Shown here: in pieces, positions 15,084 to 23,770 of the stretch
Position numbering within the stretch: the stretch's first letter is position 1
Layout of the letters: the number at the start of each line of letters is the position of its first letter
Assembly: GCA_019637195.1 (NCBI GenBank)
Contig: JAHBWA010000078.1
Location: forward strand, 1-39,597
Source of the DNA: Labilithrix sp.
GTDB taxonomy: Bacteria > Myxococcota_A > Polyangia > Polyangiales > Polyangiaceae
DNA: 39,597 nucleotides
Direction: 5' to 3'
The notes under the pieces: generated by a model
Told to the model about the DNA's origin: nothing
Seen by the model: only the letters and a program-made list of their open reading frames with translations
The model's database searches: none
Program-made: the position numbers and the translations under genes

Positions 15084-15911
15084 ATGGCCCGAGCCCTCCT
15101 GGCCGTCAGCGATCTCCACGTGCGCCAGCCCCAGAACCGGCGGTTCGTCGAGGAGATCGCGCGCGCGCGTCCCGCGAAGACGCCGGACTGGCTCGTGCTC
15201 GGCGGCGATCTCGGCGAGTCGGAGAGGGACCTCGAGCTCGTCTTCGAGACGCTCGCGCCCAAGTTCGAGCGCCTGGTCTGGGTGCCCGGAAACCACGAGC
15301 TCTGGACGGTGGAGAAGGACGGACCGCGCGGCGAGGAGCGCTACCAGCGCCTCGTCGACACGTGCCGTCGCTACGACGTCCTTTCGCCGGAGGATCCCTA
15401 CGAGCGATGGCCCGGCGACGGTCCGCCGATCGTCGTCGCGCCGCTCTTCCTCCTCTACGACTACTCGTTCCGACCCGACGACGTCCCCGCCGACGACGCG
15501 CTCGCGTGGGCCGCGGAGCACGGGATCGTCTGCACCGACGAGTACGTCCTCCACCCCGAGCCCTATCCGAGCCGCGCGGCCTGGTGCGACGCGCGCGTAC
15601 GCGCGACGGAGGCGCGGCTCGCGGCGCTGCCGCCTGACGTCTCGACCGTCCTCGTCAATCACTTCCCGCTCCGCCGCGAGCACGCGCGGCTCCCGCTCGT
15701 CCCGCGCTTCTCGCTCTGGTGCGGCACGCGCCGGACCGAGGACTGGCACGTCCGCTTCCGCGCGAAGGTGGTCGTGTTCGGGCACCTCCACATCCGCCAG
15801 CGGCGTGAGCTCGACGGCGTCGTGTTCCACGAGGTCTCGCTCGGCTACCGCCGCCAGTGGGATCCGAGCGATCCCGAGCGGTACCTCCGTCGGGTGTGGC
15901 CGCCGAGCTGA
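15084..15911 (+). CDS. Calcineurin-like metallophosphoesterase, PptH-like
   Basis: This 275-residue cytoplasmic protein (no signal peptide) has the full set of metallophosphoesterase motifs: VSDLH (Asp10, His12), GGDLGE (Asp42), VPGNHE (Asn70, His71), VNHFP (His193) and FGHLH (His234, His236), which bind a two-metal centre. The additional features CTDEYVLHPEPYPSRAAWC and WCGTRRTEDWH recall the actinobacterial phosphoesterases encoded beside phosphopantetheinyl transferases (PptH type, which removes phosphopantetheine from carrier proteins). That resemblance is from memory and moderate in strength. No phosphopantetheinyl transferase gene is in this window, so the substrate is open. It may be co-transcribed with the upstream protease gene, although the products act in different compartments. 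Confidence 0.85.
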   Translation: MARALLAVSDLHVRQPQNRRFVEEIARARPAKTPDWLVLGGDLGESERDLELVFETLAPKFERLVWVPGNHELWTVEKDGPRGEERYQRLVDTCRRYDVLSPEDPYERWPGDGPPIVVAPLFLLYDYSFRPDDVPADDALAWAAEHGIVCTDEYVLHPEPYPSRAAWCDARVRATEARLAALPPDVSTVLVNHFPLRREHARLPLVPRFSLWCGTRRTEDWHVRFRAKVVVFGHLHIRQRRELDGVVFHEVSLGYRRQWDPSDPERYLRRVWPPS

Positions 15912-15921
15912 GGGCTCGCGG

Positions 15922-17475
15922 TCACCTCGCGGGCAGCCGGATCTGGAAGCGCGCGCCGCTCGGCACGTCGACGCACGCGATCCTGCCGCCGTGCGCCTCG
16001 ATGAAGCGTCGCGCGGTGACGAGGCCGAGCCCGATGCCCATCGGCTTCGTGCTGTGGAGCGGCTCGAACAGGTGCGCGCGCACCTGCGGGCTGATCCCGA
16101 CGCCCGTGTCCGTGACCGTGATCACGATCTCGCCGTCGGAGAGCGCGAGCTCCATCGAGAGCTGGCCGCCGTCGGGCATGGCGTCGACGGCGTTGCGCAC
16201 CAGGTTGGCGATGGCGCCCTGGAGCTGGTCGGCGTCGACCTCGCTCACGACCGCGTCCACGCTCGGGAGCGTCCGCACGACGCGCACGTTGGGAGGGATC
16301 CAGTCGGAGTCGAGGAGTCGCTCGAGCAGATCGACGATCGACGCGGGGTGACGGTCGGGTGTGCGGACGCGCGCGTAGTCGAGCAGCCCCGTGATGATGA
16401 TGTTCGCGTGCCGGACCTCGTCGTGGATGATCCGGATGGCGTCTTCGACGTTCTGATGCTGGTCCGGGGAGAGGTGCCGCTTCAGCACGTAGCTCGCGTT
16501 CATGATCGCGGCGAGCGGGTTCCGGATCTGATGTGCGACGCCGCCGGCGAGCTGCCCGAGCACCGCGAGGCGCTCCTGTCGGACGAGGTTCTCCTGGGCC
16601 TCCGCCAGCTCGGCCGTGCGCGCGAGGACGCGGCGCTCCAGCTCATCGGTGGTCGAGCGCATCGCCTCCTCGATGCGCTTGCGGGCCGTGATGTCGCGCG
16701 AGATGCCGGTCGTGCCGATGACCTTGCCCTCGTCGTCCACGATGCACGTCTTGAAGGTCTCGAGGCACAGGCGCTGCCCGGTCGCGTCGACGAAGGGCTC
16801 CTCGAGGCGCTTGTGGAGGCGCGTCCGCATGATCTCCTCGTCGTCGGCGCGGTAGCGCGCGGCGAGGTCCTCCGGCCAGAGGTCGTCGTCGGTGAGCCCG
16901 ACGACGTCCTCGGGCGACGCGTGTCCGGCGTAGGAGGCGAGCGGCTGGTTCACGAGCAGGTAGCGCCCGCGCTCGTCCTTCAGCCACGCCATGTCGGGGA
17001 GGTTGTCGAGGATCGCCTTCTTCTGCCGGACGCCTTCGCGGAGCTGGGCGTCCTGCTGTCGCGTGATGGAGACGTCTCGCAGGATGCAGGCCCCGCCGCG
17101 GATGTGCCCGGCCGAGTCGCGCAGCGGCGTCGCGCTGACGAGGATGTGGATCCCCTCGGGGACCGCGTGGTTCCTCACGAACATCCCGACGTCGCGGACG
17201 TTCTCCCCGTTCTTCAGCGCGCGGACGAGCGGGACCTCGGACGGGGGGAAGGCCGTCCGCTCGTCGGGGAGGAAGAGCCCGTGGCTCAGGCTCCACTCGA
17301 GGGGGTCGGCGCCGAGCTCCTGGAGCCCGACGAGCCGCTCCGCCGCCGGGTTGCGATAGACGAGGCGGGCGCGCTCGTCGACGATGATCAACGCGTCGCT
17401 GATCCCGGCGACGGCGTCGAACACCCAGGCGCGCTCGGAGGCCTCGGGCGCGCTGTCGGCGCGTCTGTCCAACAC
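15922..17475 (-). CDS. PAS-PAS sensor histidine kinase behind cydAB
   Basis: This 517-residue kinase has no membrane segment, so it is cytoplasmic. PAS 1 (about 18-140, with ALIIVDERARLVYRNPAAE) and PAS 2 (about 150-270, with DLPDMAWLKD-like core NLPDMAWLKDERGRYLLVN and PAC end GTTGISRDITARKRIEE) are followed by a short coiled coil (272-300), then HisKA with phospho-acceptor His315 in GGVAHQIRNPL. The ATPase domain follows: N box NLVRNAVDAM (Asn428), G1 VTDTGVGIS and G2 GIGLGLV. There is no receiver domain and no response-regulator gene adjacent, so its partner is elsewhere. The start is a GTG at 17475. It lies 46 bp downstream of cydB on the same strand and is probably co-transcribed, so a link to respiration or redox state is plausible inference. 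Confidence 0.92.
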   Translation of the reverse strand: MLDRRADSAPEASERAWVFDAVAGISDALIIVDERARLVYRNPAAERLVGLQELGADPLEWSLSHGLFLPDERTAFPPSEVPLVRALKNGENVRDVGMFVRNHAVPEGIHILVSATPLRDSAGHIRGGACILRDVSITRQQDAQLREGVRQKKAILDNLPDMAWLKDERGRYLLVNQPLASYAGHASPEDVVGLTDDDLWPEDLAARYRADDEEIMRTRLHKRLEEPFVDATGQRLCLETFKTCIVDDEGKVIGTTGISRDITARKRIEEAMRSTTDELERRVLARTAELAEAQENLVRQERLAVLGQLAGGVAHQIRNPLAAIMNASYVLKRHLSPDQHQNVEDAIRIIHDEVRHANIIITGLLDYARVRTPDRHPASIVDLLERLLDSDWIPPNVRVVRTLPSVDAVVSEVDADQLQGAIANLVRNAVDAMPDGGQLSMELALSDGEIVITVTDTGVGISPQVRAHLFEPLHSTKPMGIGLGLVTARRFIEAHGGRIACVDVPSGARFQIRLPAR

Positions 17476-17521
17476 GCCCGGATCCTACCGCAACTCCGAG
17501 CGTGATGCCTCGCGGCTGACC

Positions 17522-18592
17522 TCAGCCGCGGGACGAGCGCGGAGGGCGGGGCGTCGCTCCACGGCCGAGGAGGAGGCGACGGTGGGCGTAGATCGAGTAG
17601 CCCACGACCGCCGCCATGCCGGGCAGCCACCACGCGAGCCCGACGCCGAGCGCGTACGGCGACGCGGCGGCGTCCACGAGCAACACGCTCCGCGCGCTGT
17701 CGCGGGCGAGGAGCCCGTATGGGTGAAGGGCGACACAAGCGCAGCCGAACAGCCCGACCAGCGCCGCCGACGAGCCGCGGAACGCCCGCTCGAAGCGCCC
17801 GCGCCGCGCCGCGAGCACGGAGAAGGTCAGCCCGCCGGCCGAGACGAGCGCGAAGACACCCTCGTACGGCCGCTCGCGCAGGCTCTGCGCGACGTTGGGC
17901 TGCACGGCGAACGTGGCGATCGTCGCGCCGAGCGCGAGCGCGACGCTCGGCACGACCAGGAGCTCGGCGAGCCGAGCCGAGCGGGCGCCGACGCGGCGCG
18001 CAGTGTCGTCGGCGTCGTCGGTGCGAGCGCGCAGGCGGAGAGCGCCGTGGCGCGCGAGGAGCACGACCGCGGTCATCCCGACGAGCACCGTGTACCAGTC
18101 GAGGATCCCGACGTCGTCGCCCACGCCGAAGCTCGTCCAGAGCGGCGCGAAGAAGTCGCCGTGCTCGTCGACGGTCACGCCGCGGACGACGTTGCCCAGC
18201 GCCGCGCCGAAGAAGAGGACGAGCAGCGCGCTCGAGACGAAGAACACGCCGTCCCACAGCTGGTTCCACAGCGGCTGGTCGAGCTTGTGCCGCATCTCGA
18301 TCCCGAGCCCGCGCCCGATGAGGAGCCAGAGCACGATCATCACCGGCAGGTAGAAGCCGCTCACGAACGCCGGGAAGAGCCGGGGAAAGGCGAGGTACAG
18401 GGTGGCCCCGCCGGCGACGAGGTACACCTCGTTGCCGTCCCAGTACGGGAGGATCGTGTGGAGGACGGCGCGGCGCTCGGCGTCGGTCCGCGCCACGAAC
18501 GGCGAGACGATCCCGGCGCCGAGATCGTAGCCGTCGAGCACGACGTAGGCCGCGAACATCGCGCACACGAGCACGAACCAGAGGTCGACCAT
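17522..18592 (-). CDS. cydB: Cytochrome bd ubiquinol oxidase subunit II
   Basis: This 356-residue integral membrane subunit pairs with CydA to form the quinol oxidase that reduces O2 to water at low oxygen. Typical CydB features are the N-terminus MVDLWFVLVCAMFAAYVVLDGYDLGAG (shown here only in outline: start, first helix, DGYDLG), the ILPYWDGNEVYLV motif, and several hydrophobic helices. The start ATG at 18592 shares its A with the CydA stop (TGATG overlap), indicating translational coupling. No small cydX-like frame fits in the 46 bp between its stop and the histidine kinase gene downstream. Confidence 0.95.
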   Translation of the reverse strand: MVDLWFVLVCAMFAAYVVLDGYDLGAGIVSPFVARTDAERRAVLHTILPYWDGNEVYLVAGGATLYLAFPRLFPAFVSGFYLPVMIVLWLLIGRGLGIEMRHKLDQPLWNQLWDGVFFVSSALLVLFFGAALGNVVRGVTVDEHGDFFAPLWTSFGVGDDVGILDWYTVLVGMTAVVLLARHGALRLRARTDDADDTARRVGARSARLAELLVVPSVALALGATIATFAVQPNVAQSLRERPYEGVFALVSAGGLTFSVLAARRGRFERAFRGSSAALVGLFGCACVALHPYGLLARDSARSVLLVDAAASPYALGVGLAWWLPGMAAVVGYSIYAHRRLLLGRGATPRPPRSSRG

Positions 18593-19971
18593 CACGCGTG
18601 CTCCCGGCTCGGCTGCCCCGGCTCGCCCGGCGCGGCGGAGGCCGGCGCGGCGAGCGGCTTCGGGCCGTCGGAGACGATGCGGTAGGCGACGAACGCGAAC
18701 AAGAGCGAGAGCAGCACGTAGATCCCCATGAAGCCGAGGAGCGTGAACAGCGCGTTGCCGGCGGACACGTTCGCCGAGTAGCCCGTCTCCGTCCGCATGA
18801 TCCCGTAGACGAGCCAGGGTTGACGTCCGAGCTCGGCGGTCATCCAGCCGGCGGTGTTCGCGACGTAGGGGAGCGGCGAGGCGAGCATCAGCGCCCAGAG
18901 CAGCGGGCGCGCGCGCGGGCCGAAGAGGCGGCCCTTGCGGAGGAGCGCGGCGCTCGCGCCCATCAGCGCCATGAAGATGGTCCCGAGCCCCACCATCACG
19001 TGGTACGCGTAATAGAGGAGGGGGATGTTGTCGGGCCACGCGTCGCGGTCGAACGACGTGAGACCCTCGACGCGCGCGTCCCAGCGCTGGTGGGTCATGA
19101 AGCTCAGCGCTCGCGGGATCCGCACCGGGTTGTCGATGCGGAGCGCGTCGACGTCGGGCTGGCCGATCAGCGTGAGGGCTGCGCCGTCTTCCGTGTGGAA
19201 ATGGCCCTCCATCGCGGCGAACGTGATCGGCTGGTGCTTCGCGAGGAGGCGGGCGTGGAGGTCTCCCGTGGGCAGCGCCATCATGATCGACGCGATGATC
19301 CCGACGCCGACGCCGACCCGGAGGAACGTCTTCGCGTGCTCCACGTGCTTTCCCTGGAGCAGGTAGAACGCGCCGGCCGCGGCCATCACGAAGGAGGCCG
19401 TCACGACCGAGCCCGTCATCGTGTGGCTGTACTGCACCCACGCCCACGGGTTGCCGAGGTAGTCGGCGATGCTCGCCAGCCGGATGATCCCGTCGTCGCC
19501 GACGACGTGGCCGACGGGGTGCTGCATGAACGCGTTCGTCGTGACGATGAAGTACCCCGAGAGCCAGGAGCCGGCCATCACGACCACGGCCATCGCCAGG
19601 TGCGTCCGCGGCGACATCCACTTTTCGCCGAAGAGGAACAAGTAGAGGAAGGTCGACTCGAGGAAGAATGCGAAGACGCCCTCCATCGCGAGGGTCTGGC
19701 CGATGACGCCGCCGGTCGCGTGGGCGAACCGCGACCAGCCGGCGCCGATCTGGAACTCCAGCGGGATGCCGGTGACGACGCCCATCACGAACGTCAGCCC
19801 GAAGACGCGTCCCCAGAACCGGGCGGAGTCCCCCGCGACCACGTCCCCGCGGACGCTCATCACCTTCAGGATCACGATGAGGAGGCCGAGGCCCATCGTG
19901 AGCTGAGGGAAGAGGTAGTGGTAGACGATGCTGAAGGCGAAATGCAGCCTGTGCGCCGTGAGGGCCGTCAT
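18592..19971 (-). CDS. cydA: Cytochrome bd ubiquinol oxidase subunit I
   Basis: This 459-residue haem-bearing subunit is encoded first in cydAB. Seen in sequence are RLHFAFSIVYHYLFPQ (His18, equivalent to the b595 axial ligand), VQYSHTMTGSVVTASF (b558 His region), MEGVFAFFLEST (conserved Glu in the proton/haem region), and TAELGRQPWLVYG (GRQPW motif). The Q-loop region after PTGDLHARLLAKHQP is short, so this is the short-Q-loop subfamily rather than the Escherichia coli long form. The start ATG at 19971 has no clear Shine-Dalgarno. A weak sigma-70-like pair, TTGCGC (20009-20004) and TAGAAC (19986-19981) at 17-bp spacing, would give an almost leaderless message. It is divergent from the 20064 gene across 92 bp. 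Confidence 0.96.
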   Translation of the reverse strand: MTALTAHRLHFAFSIVYHYLFPQLTMGLGLLIVILKVMSVRGDVVAGDSARFWGRVFGLTFVMGVVTGIPLEFQIGAGWSRFAHATGGVIGQTLAMEGVFAFFLESTFLYLFLFGEKWMSPRTHLAMAVVVMAGSWLSGYFIVTTNAFMQHPVGHVVGDDGIIRLASIADYLGNPWAWVQYSHTMTGSVVTASFVMAAAGAFYLLQGKHVEHAKTFLRVGVGVGIIASIMMALPTGDLHARLLAKHQPITFAAMEGHFHTEDGAALTLIGQPDVDALRIDNPVRIPRALSFMTHQRWDARVEGLTSFDRDAWPDNIPLLYYAYHVMVGLGTIFMALMGASAALLRKGRLFGPRARPLLWALMLASPLPYVANTAGWMTAELGRQPWLVYGIMRTETGYSANVSAGNALFTLLGFMGIYVLLSLLFAFVAYRIVSDGPKPLAAPASAAPGEPGQPSREHA

Positions 19972-20063
19972 TCGCCGAGGGTTCTAGGGTCGGCCTTCCG
20001 ATCGCGCAACGGCGAACGCGCCTCGCCAAGGTCGGATAGGATGGCGGGGAGGGAGGCACCTAC

Positions 20064-20702
20064 GTGGGCCAGGAGATCGACACCCAGCTGCGGCTGGACG
20101 GGCGCATCATCGACGTCACCGCGCTTCTGGAGGCCGACTCGCTCGTCTTCCGCGGCGGCGCGACGATGACGATCCCCTTCACGGAGATGTTCTCCGTCGA
20201 GGCGAGCTCGGGGTGGCTCGAGCTGAAGACCGCGCGCGGTCTCGTGCTGCTCGAGCTCGGCCCCAAGGCCGAGGCCTGGCGCGAGAGGATCAAGAACCCC
20301 CGCGCGCTGGCCGAGAAGCTCGGGCTCGACGCGACGAAGAAGGTCTGCGTCGTCGGCAAGCTCGACGCCGATCTCCGCGCCGACGTCGAAGCGTCGGGCG
20401 CCAAGGTGGCGAAGAGCGCGCGAGGCAAGGGCTTCGACGTCGTCTTCCTCGCGGCGAACGCGAAGAAGGACCTCGAGAAGATGCCGGCGATCAAGGAGAC
20501 GATCGTGCCCGACGGCGCGATCTGGATCGTCTACCCCAAGGCGACGGCCACGAGCATCAAGGTCGATCCCGAGCTCACGGAGCGCGCGGTCCTCACGGCC
20601 GGGCGCACGCTCACGCTCACGGACAACAAGCCGGTGAAGCTCAGCGAGGAGCTCACCGCCGTTCGCTTCGTGATCCCAGCCGCCTACCGGAAGAAGAAGT
20701 AG
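20064..20702 (+). CDS. DUF3052-like protein with an N-terminal PH-like region
   Basis: This is a 212-residue cytoplasmic protein. It starts at GTG 20064, supported by GGAGG at 20052-20056 with 7-nt spacing. Residues about 1-70 have alternating strands (LRLDGRIIDVTALLEADS, MTIPFTEMFSVEASSGW, LELKTARGLVLLELG) that look PH-domain-like. From about residue 75 the protein resembles the DUF3052 family: IKNPRALAEKLGL, KVCVVGKLDADLRADVE, FDVVFLAANAKKD, DGAIWIVYPKA and AVRFVIPAAYRKKK. DUF3052 has no established biochemical function to my knowledge. It is divergent from cydA and 85 bp upstream of the hybrid histidine kinase on the same strand. Family assignment is from remembered pattern, not a search. 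Confidence 0.75.
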   Translation: MGQEIDTQLRLDGRIIDVTALLEADSLVFRGGATMTIPFTEMFSVEASSGWLELKTARGLVLLELGPKAEAWRERIKNPRALAEKLGLDATKKVCVVGKLDADLRADVEASGAKVAKSARGKGFDVVFLAANAKKDLEKMPAIKETIVPDGAIWIVYPKATATSIKVDPELTERAVLTAGRTLTLTDNKPVKLSEELTAVRFVIPAAYRKKK

Positions 20703-20787
20703 CGCTTCGACGAGAGCTCGACCGAATCTCCGGTCGTTCGTCGCCCGGGGCGTTCGGCAGGCCGAGCGGCGTGCTACGTATGCGCCG

Positions 20788-22338
20788 ATGCCGGAGGTCA
20801 CCAAGCGGCCCTCGCCGATCGCGATCGATCTCGCAGACGGGCCGTCGCGCGACGCCGGCGCGCTCGAAGCGCAGTTCGGGATCCTCCTGTCGATCGTCGG
20901 CGGGATCCTCTTCGAGGTCGACCTCGAGGGGCGCTACCTGGCGGTGTGGACCGGAGAGCCGGAGCTGCTCCTCCGCCCGGTCGAGGAGCTACGCGGACGA
21001 ACGGTGCAGGATCTGATGGGGCTCGAGCTCGGCGAGCAGTTCGTCGCCGGCTTCCAGAACGTCGCTCGCACGGGCGTCCCCGAGTCCGTCGAGTACACGC
21101 TGGACGTGCCGGCGGGGCGTCGCTCGTTCCGCTGCGAGGTGCGGCGGACGCCGCCGCGGGCGACCGGTGAACAGCCCGACACCTTGACGTTGCTCGTCCG
21201 CGACGTCACCACGGAGACCGAGCTCAAGGCGAAGCTGTTCGAGGCGGAGCGCCTGGGGGCGATGGGGCTCGTGGCTGCGAGCATCGGTCACGAGATCCGT
21301 CAGCCGCTCGCCTTCGCGACGACGAGCATCGAGGTGCTCGCCCGCGAGCTCGAGGCGGCGGGCGCCGTCAGCTCGCGCGCCGCCGAGGCGCTCGAGCACG
21401 TTCGCGACGCGATTCGGCGCATCGGCGGCATCGCCGCCAGCGCCGGGGTCGTCGCGGTCGATCGCAAGCGCGACGCGACCACCGACGTGCGCCGGCCGAT
21501 CGAGGCGGCGCTCGATCTCTGCGCGAGCGAGCTCCAGGGCCGAGCCCTGATCGTCGTGCACGTCCCGAAGCTCCCGCGCGTGAGCGTCAACGAGGGCGAG
21601 CTATGTCAGGTGGTCGCGAACTTGCTGCTCAACGCCGCGCACGCGGTCGACCCTGCGCGATCACCCGCCAACCGCATCAGCATCGGCGCGGCGCTCCACG
21701 AAGACGGCACCAAGGTCCGCATCGTGGTCGAGGACGACGGAGGCGGGATCGCCCCGGCGAACGTCGCGCGCGTGTTCGATCCGTTCTTCACGACGAAGGG
21801 GCCTGGCGGCGGGACCGGGCTCGGACTCTTCGTCTCGAAGCGCATCGTCGAAGCGGCGGGCGGCGTCCTCGAGATCGCGTCGCGGGTCGACCACGGCACG
21901 ACCGTGGCGCTCACGCTGCCGATCGCCACCGGCGAGAGCGCTCCGCCCTCGGCGGAGCCCCCCGCGAGCCCGCGCCGGCTCCGCGTCCTCGTCGTCGACG
22001 ACGAGCCGGCGTTCCTGCGGTCGCTGGAGCTCGTGCTCGAGGACACCCACGACGTCGTCGTCTGCGGACGTTCGCCGGACGCGCTCGAGCTCGTCCGCGC
22101 GGCCCCGAGTCGCTTCGACGCGGTCCTCTGCGACCTGTCGATGGCCGACATCGACGGGGCGGCGTTCTTTGGTCACATGGAGGCGCTCGGGCTCGGCAAG
22201 CGCTTCATCTTGATGTCCGCGGGCGCGTTCACCCCTCAGGGAGACGCGTTCCTGCGCCAGGCTCGGTGCCGCCGTATCGCCAAGCCCTTCACGCTCGACA
22301 AGCTGCTCTCGGTGCTCTCGGCGGTCAGCGCGAGCTGA
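20788..22338 (+). CDS. PAS hybrid histidine kinase with C-terminal receiver
   Basis: This is a 516-residue soluble kinase. A PAS domain (about 25-145, FEVDLEGRYLAVWTG to LLVRDVTTETELKAKL) precedes HisKA with His168 in ASIGHEIRQPL. The ATPase domain carries N box NLLLNAAHAV (Asn282), G1 EDDGGGIAP, F box FDPFFTTK and G2 GGGTGLGLFVSKRI. After an Ala/Pro linker, a receiver domain (about 397-515) has VVDDEP (Asp404/405), phospho-acceptor Asp449 in LCDLSM, Ser477 in LMSAGA and Lys499 in AKPF. With both modules present, it can autophosphorylate and pass phosphate to its own receiver; the downstream target is not encoded here. It ends 7 bp from the convergent M15 peptidase gene, with a hairpin over both stops. 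Confidence 0.93.
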   Translation: MPEVTKRPSPIAIDLADGPSRDAGALEAQFGILLSIVGGILFEVDLEGRYLAVWTGEPELLLRPVEELRGRTVQDLMGLELGEQFVAGFQNVARTGVPESVEYTLDVPAGRRSFRCEVRRTPPRATGEQPDTLTLLVRDVTTETELKAKLFEAERLGAMGLVAASIGHEIRQPLAFATTSIEVLARELEAAGAVSSRAAEALEHVRDAIRRIGGIAASAGVVAVDRKRDATTDVRRPIEAALDLCASELQGRALIVVHVPKLPRVSVNEGELCQVVANLLLNAAHAVDPARSPANRISIGAALHEDGTKVRIVVEDDGGGIAPANVARVFDPFFTTKGPGGGTGLGLFVSKRIVEAAGGVLEIASRVDHGTTVALTLPIATGESAPPSAEPPASPRRLRVLVVDDEPAFLRSLELVLEDTHDVVVCGRSPDALELVRAAPSRFDAVLCDLSMADIDGAAFFGHMEALGLGKRFILMSAGAFTPQGDAFLRQARCRRIAKPFTLDKLLSVLSAVSAS

Positions 22339-22350
22339 GCGCCGCTCAGC
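22334..22350. terminator. Compact hairpin over both convergent stop codons
   Basis: GCTGAGC (22334-22340), loop GCC, then GCTCAGC (22344-22350) form a perfect 7-bp stem. The TGA of the hybrid kinase and the complement of the TGA of the M15 peptidase each lie inside an arm. It probably acts as a bidirectional terminator or 3'-end stabiliser; there is no T-tract. Confidence 0.5.
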
Positions 22351-23422
22351 GCTTGCGGCGCCGGACGAGGCCGGCGCCGGCGAGGCCGAGCCCGAAGGCC
22401 AGCGCGAGCGAGCCGCGCGCGTTCGCGCCCGGAGACACCGCGCAGCCCTGCTCGACGCCGGCTTCCCCCGGGACGTCGAGGGGCGCGCTCGCGGTCGTCC
22501 GCTCTTCGTCGGCGGAGGCGCCGGACGCCCAGGGTCCGTCGATCGACGGCTCGGTGGCGTCGGGGATCTCGAGCGGCTCCTCCTCGCCGTTCGGATCGTC
22601 GTCCTCGTTGATCGCGTCCTCGGGGAAGTCATCCATCGATCCCGACATCGTCTGCCCGCAGGACGCGCCCTTCGGGAAGCCACCCACCGGCGACTTCGCG
22701 AGCCGCGCCTCGGTCTGCGGTCCGTACGAGCCGTCCTCGGAGATCCGATCGTTCGGGTTGTTGCGGTTCCACAGCCGCTGAAACGCACGGACCGAGAGCC
22801 CGCTCATGCTGACGGTGCCGCCGCCGCGGAAGTCGAAGTGGACCGGATCGCTCGCGCCGAGCCAGCGGAACCCCTTGCTGCTCATCGCCGAGCGCCACGC
22901 GGCGTTGTTCGCGATGTCGACGGCGATGCCGGACTCGTGGTTGCTCGTCCCCGGCCTGGCCGCGAGGCCGATGCCGCAGCGCTTCGTCTGGTACCAGCGG
23001 TAGAGCAGGTACTGCTGCGGCAGCGCCCGGAGGCCGGAGTTGATCGAGAGCGTGACGCCGCGAGCCTTTTGCGCGGCGATGAGCGCGTTGGCTGCCGGGG
23101 TCTGGAGGTAGGGGAAGACGGCGGCGCCGAGGGCGAGGCCGGCGGTGTTGTCGATCCGCTTCATCGACCCCGGCCGCATGCACTGGATCTCCTGCACGAG
23201 CTGCGTCGAGAGCCCCTTCACCGACGTCGTCGAGCAGCTCCCGGAGACGGCCGCGGACACCGAGGACGTCGCGCTGAGGGAGCTCGAGACCGTCCCGACG
23301 TTCTCCTCGTCCGCCTCGTGGGTGTGGTGGTCCTCGACCGCGTCGAGATCGTCGTCGGCGCCGGAGCAGGCGGCGGCGAAGAGCGGGAGCAACATCCACG
23401 CGGCGTGGCGGAGCGAGCGCAT
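22346..23422 (-). CDS. M15-type D-Ala-D-Ala carboxypeptidase lipoprotein with MYXO-CTERM tail
   Basis: This is a 358-residue exported peptidase. The ATG at 23422 gives a clean signal MRSLRHAAWMLLPLFAAAC (lipobox Cys19); a longer start at 23497 would add a polar N-terminus and is unlikely. A short acidic/Ser spacer precedes the M15 catalytic domain (about 70-200), with zinc ligands in TSNHESGIAVDI (His162, Asp169) and DPVHFDF (His195). A peptidoglycan-binding-like segment follows (VRAFQRLWNRNNPND, DGSYGPQTEARL, about 211-241). Then come an acidic spacer and a MYXO-CTERM tail (EQGCAVSPG, hydrophobic stretch, VRRRKR). It would trim D-Ala-containing peptidoglycan peptides, its own or those of prey; the latter is inference. 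It is divergent from the matrixin gene. Confidence 0.9.
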   Translation of the reverse strand: MRSLRHAAWMLLPLFAAACSGADDDLDAVEDHHTHEADEENVGTVSSSLSATSSVSAAVSGSCSTTSVKGLSTQLVQEIQCMRPGSMKRIDNTAGLALGAAVFPYLQTPAANALIAAQKARGVTLSINSGLRALPQQYLLYRWYQTKRCGIGLAARPGTSNHESGIAVDIANNAAWRSAMSSKGFRWLGASDPVHFDFRGGGTVSMSGLSVRAFQRLWNRNNPNDRISEDGSYGPQTEARLAKSPVGGFPKGASCGQTMSGSMDDFPEDAINEDDDPNGEEEPLEIPDATEPSIDGPWASGASADEERTTASAPLDVPGEAGVEQGCAVSPGANARGSLALAFGLGLAGAGLVRRRKR

Positions 23423-23770
23423 ACGCGGGGCGCCGCTGCATTGATCGGGCCGCGCGGCCATCGCTCCTCGCCGCTCATCCTCCGTATGTGTATGCAATCA
23501 GCGATCTTCCGGCGAATCGACGAGGAGAAAATCACCTCAAAGGTGGGCGTCGAGCGGCGCTCTCCGACATCCTCGCGCGCGCTCGCGATGGGAGGACGCG
23601 AGCCCGCGCGACGTCGCGGGGACTCGCGAGCGCGGGCGGGTGATCGGCGCTCTCATGGATCGCGTCGTCCGGGCTGCGCAAACCTGAGTCGATGTAGGAG
23701 GCCGCGCGGCCGCGCCGAGCGCGGCGAAATCGCGTGGGGATCGCGGCCGGCGTCCCCCGATGACTCGCGG
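23423..23770. other. Divergent intergenic region between two peptidase genes
   Basis: This stretch of about 350 bp has no convincing gene; open frames here are Arg-rich shadows. It should hold the promoters of the M15 peptidase (minus) and matrixin (plus). An A/T-richer patch (ATACACATAC on the minus strand, near 23485-23496) may be part of the M15 promoter. A 12-bp self-complementary GC palindrome, GGCCGCGCGGCC, lies at 23700-23711. Confidence 0.45.

Noticed and set aside
15912..15921. Hairpin between the convergent phosphoesterase and kinase genes
   Set aside because: Only a 5-bp stem (CGAGC/GCTCG) is present; too weak to call.
17476..17521. cydX-like small subunit after cydB
   Set aside because: The 46-bp gap is too short for even a small CydX.
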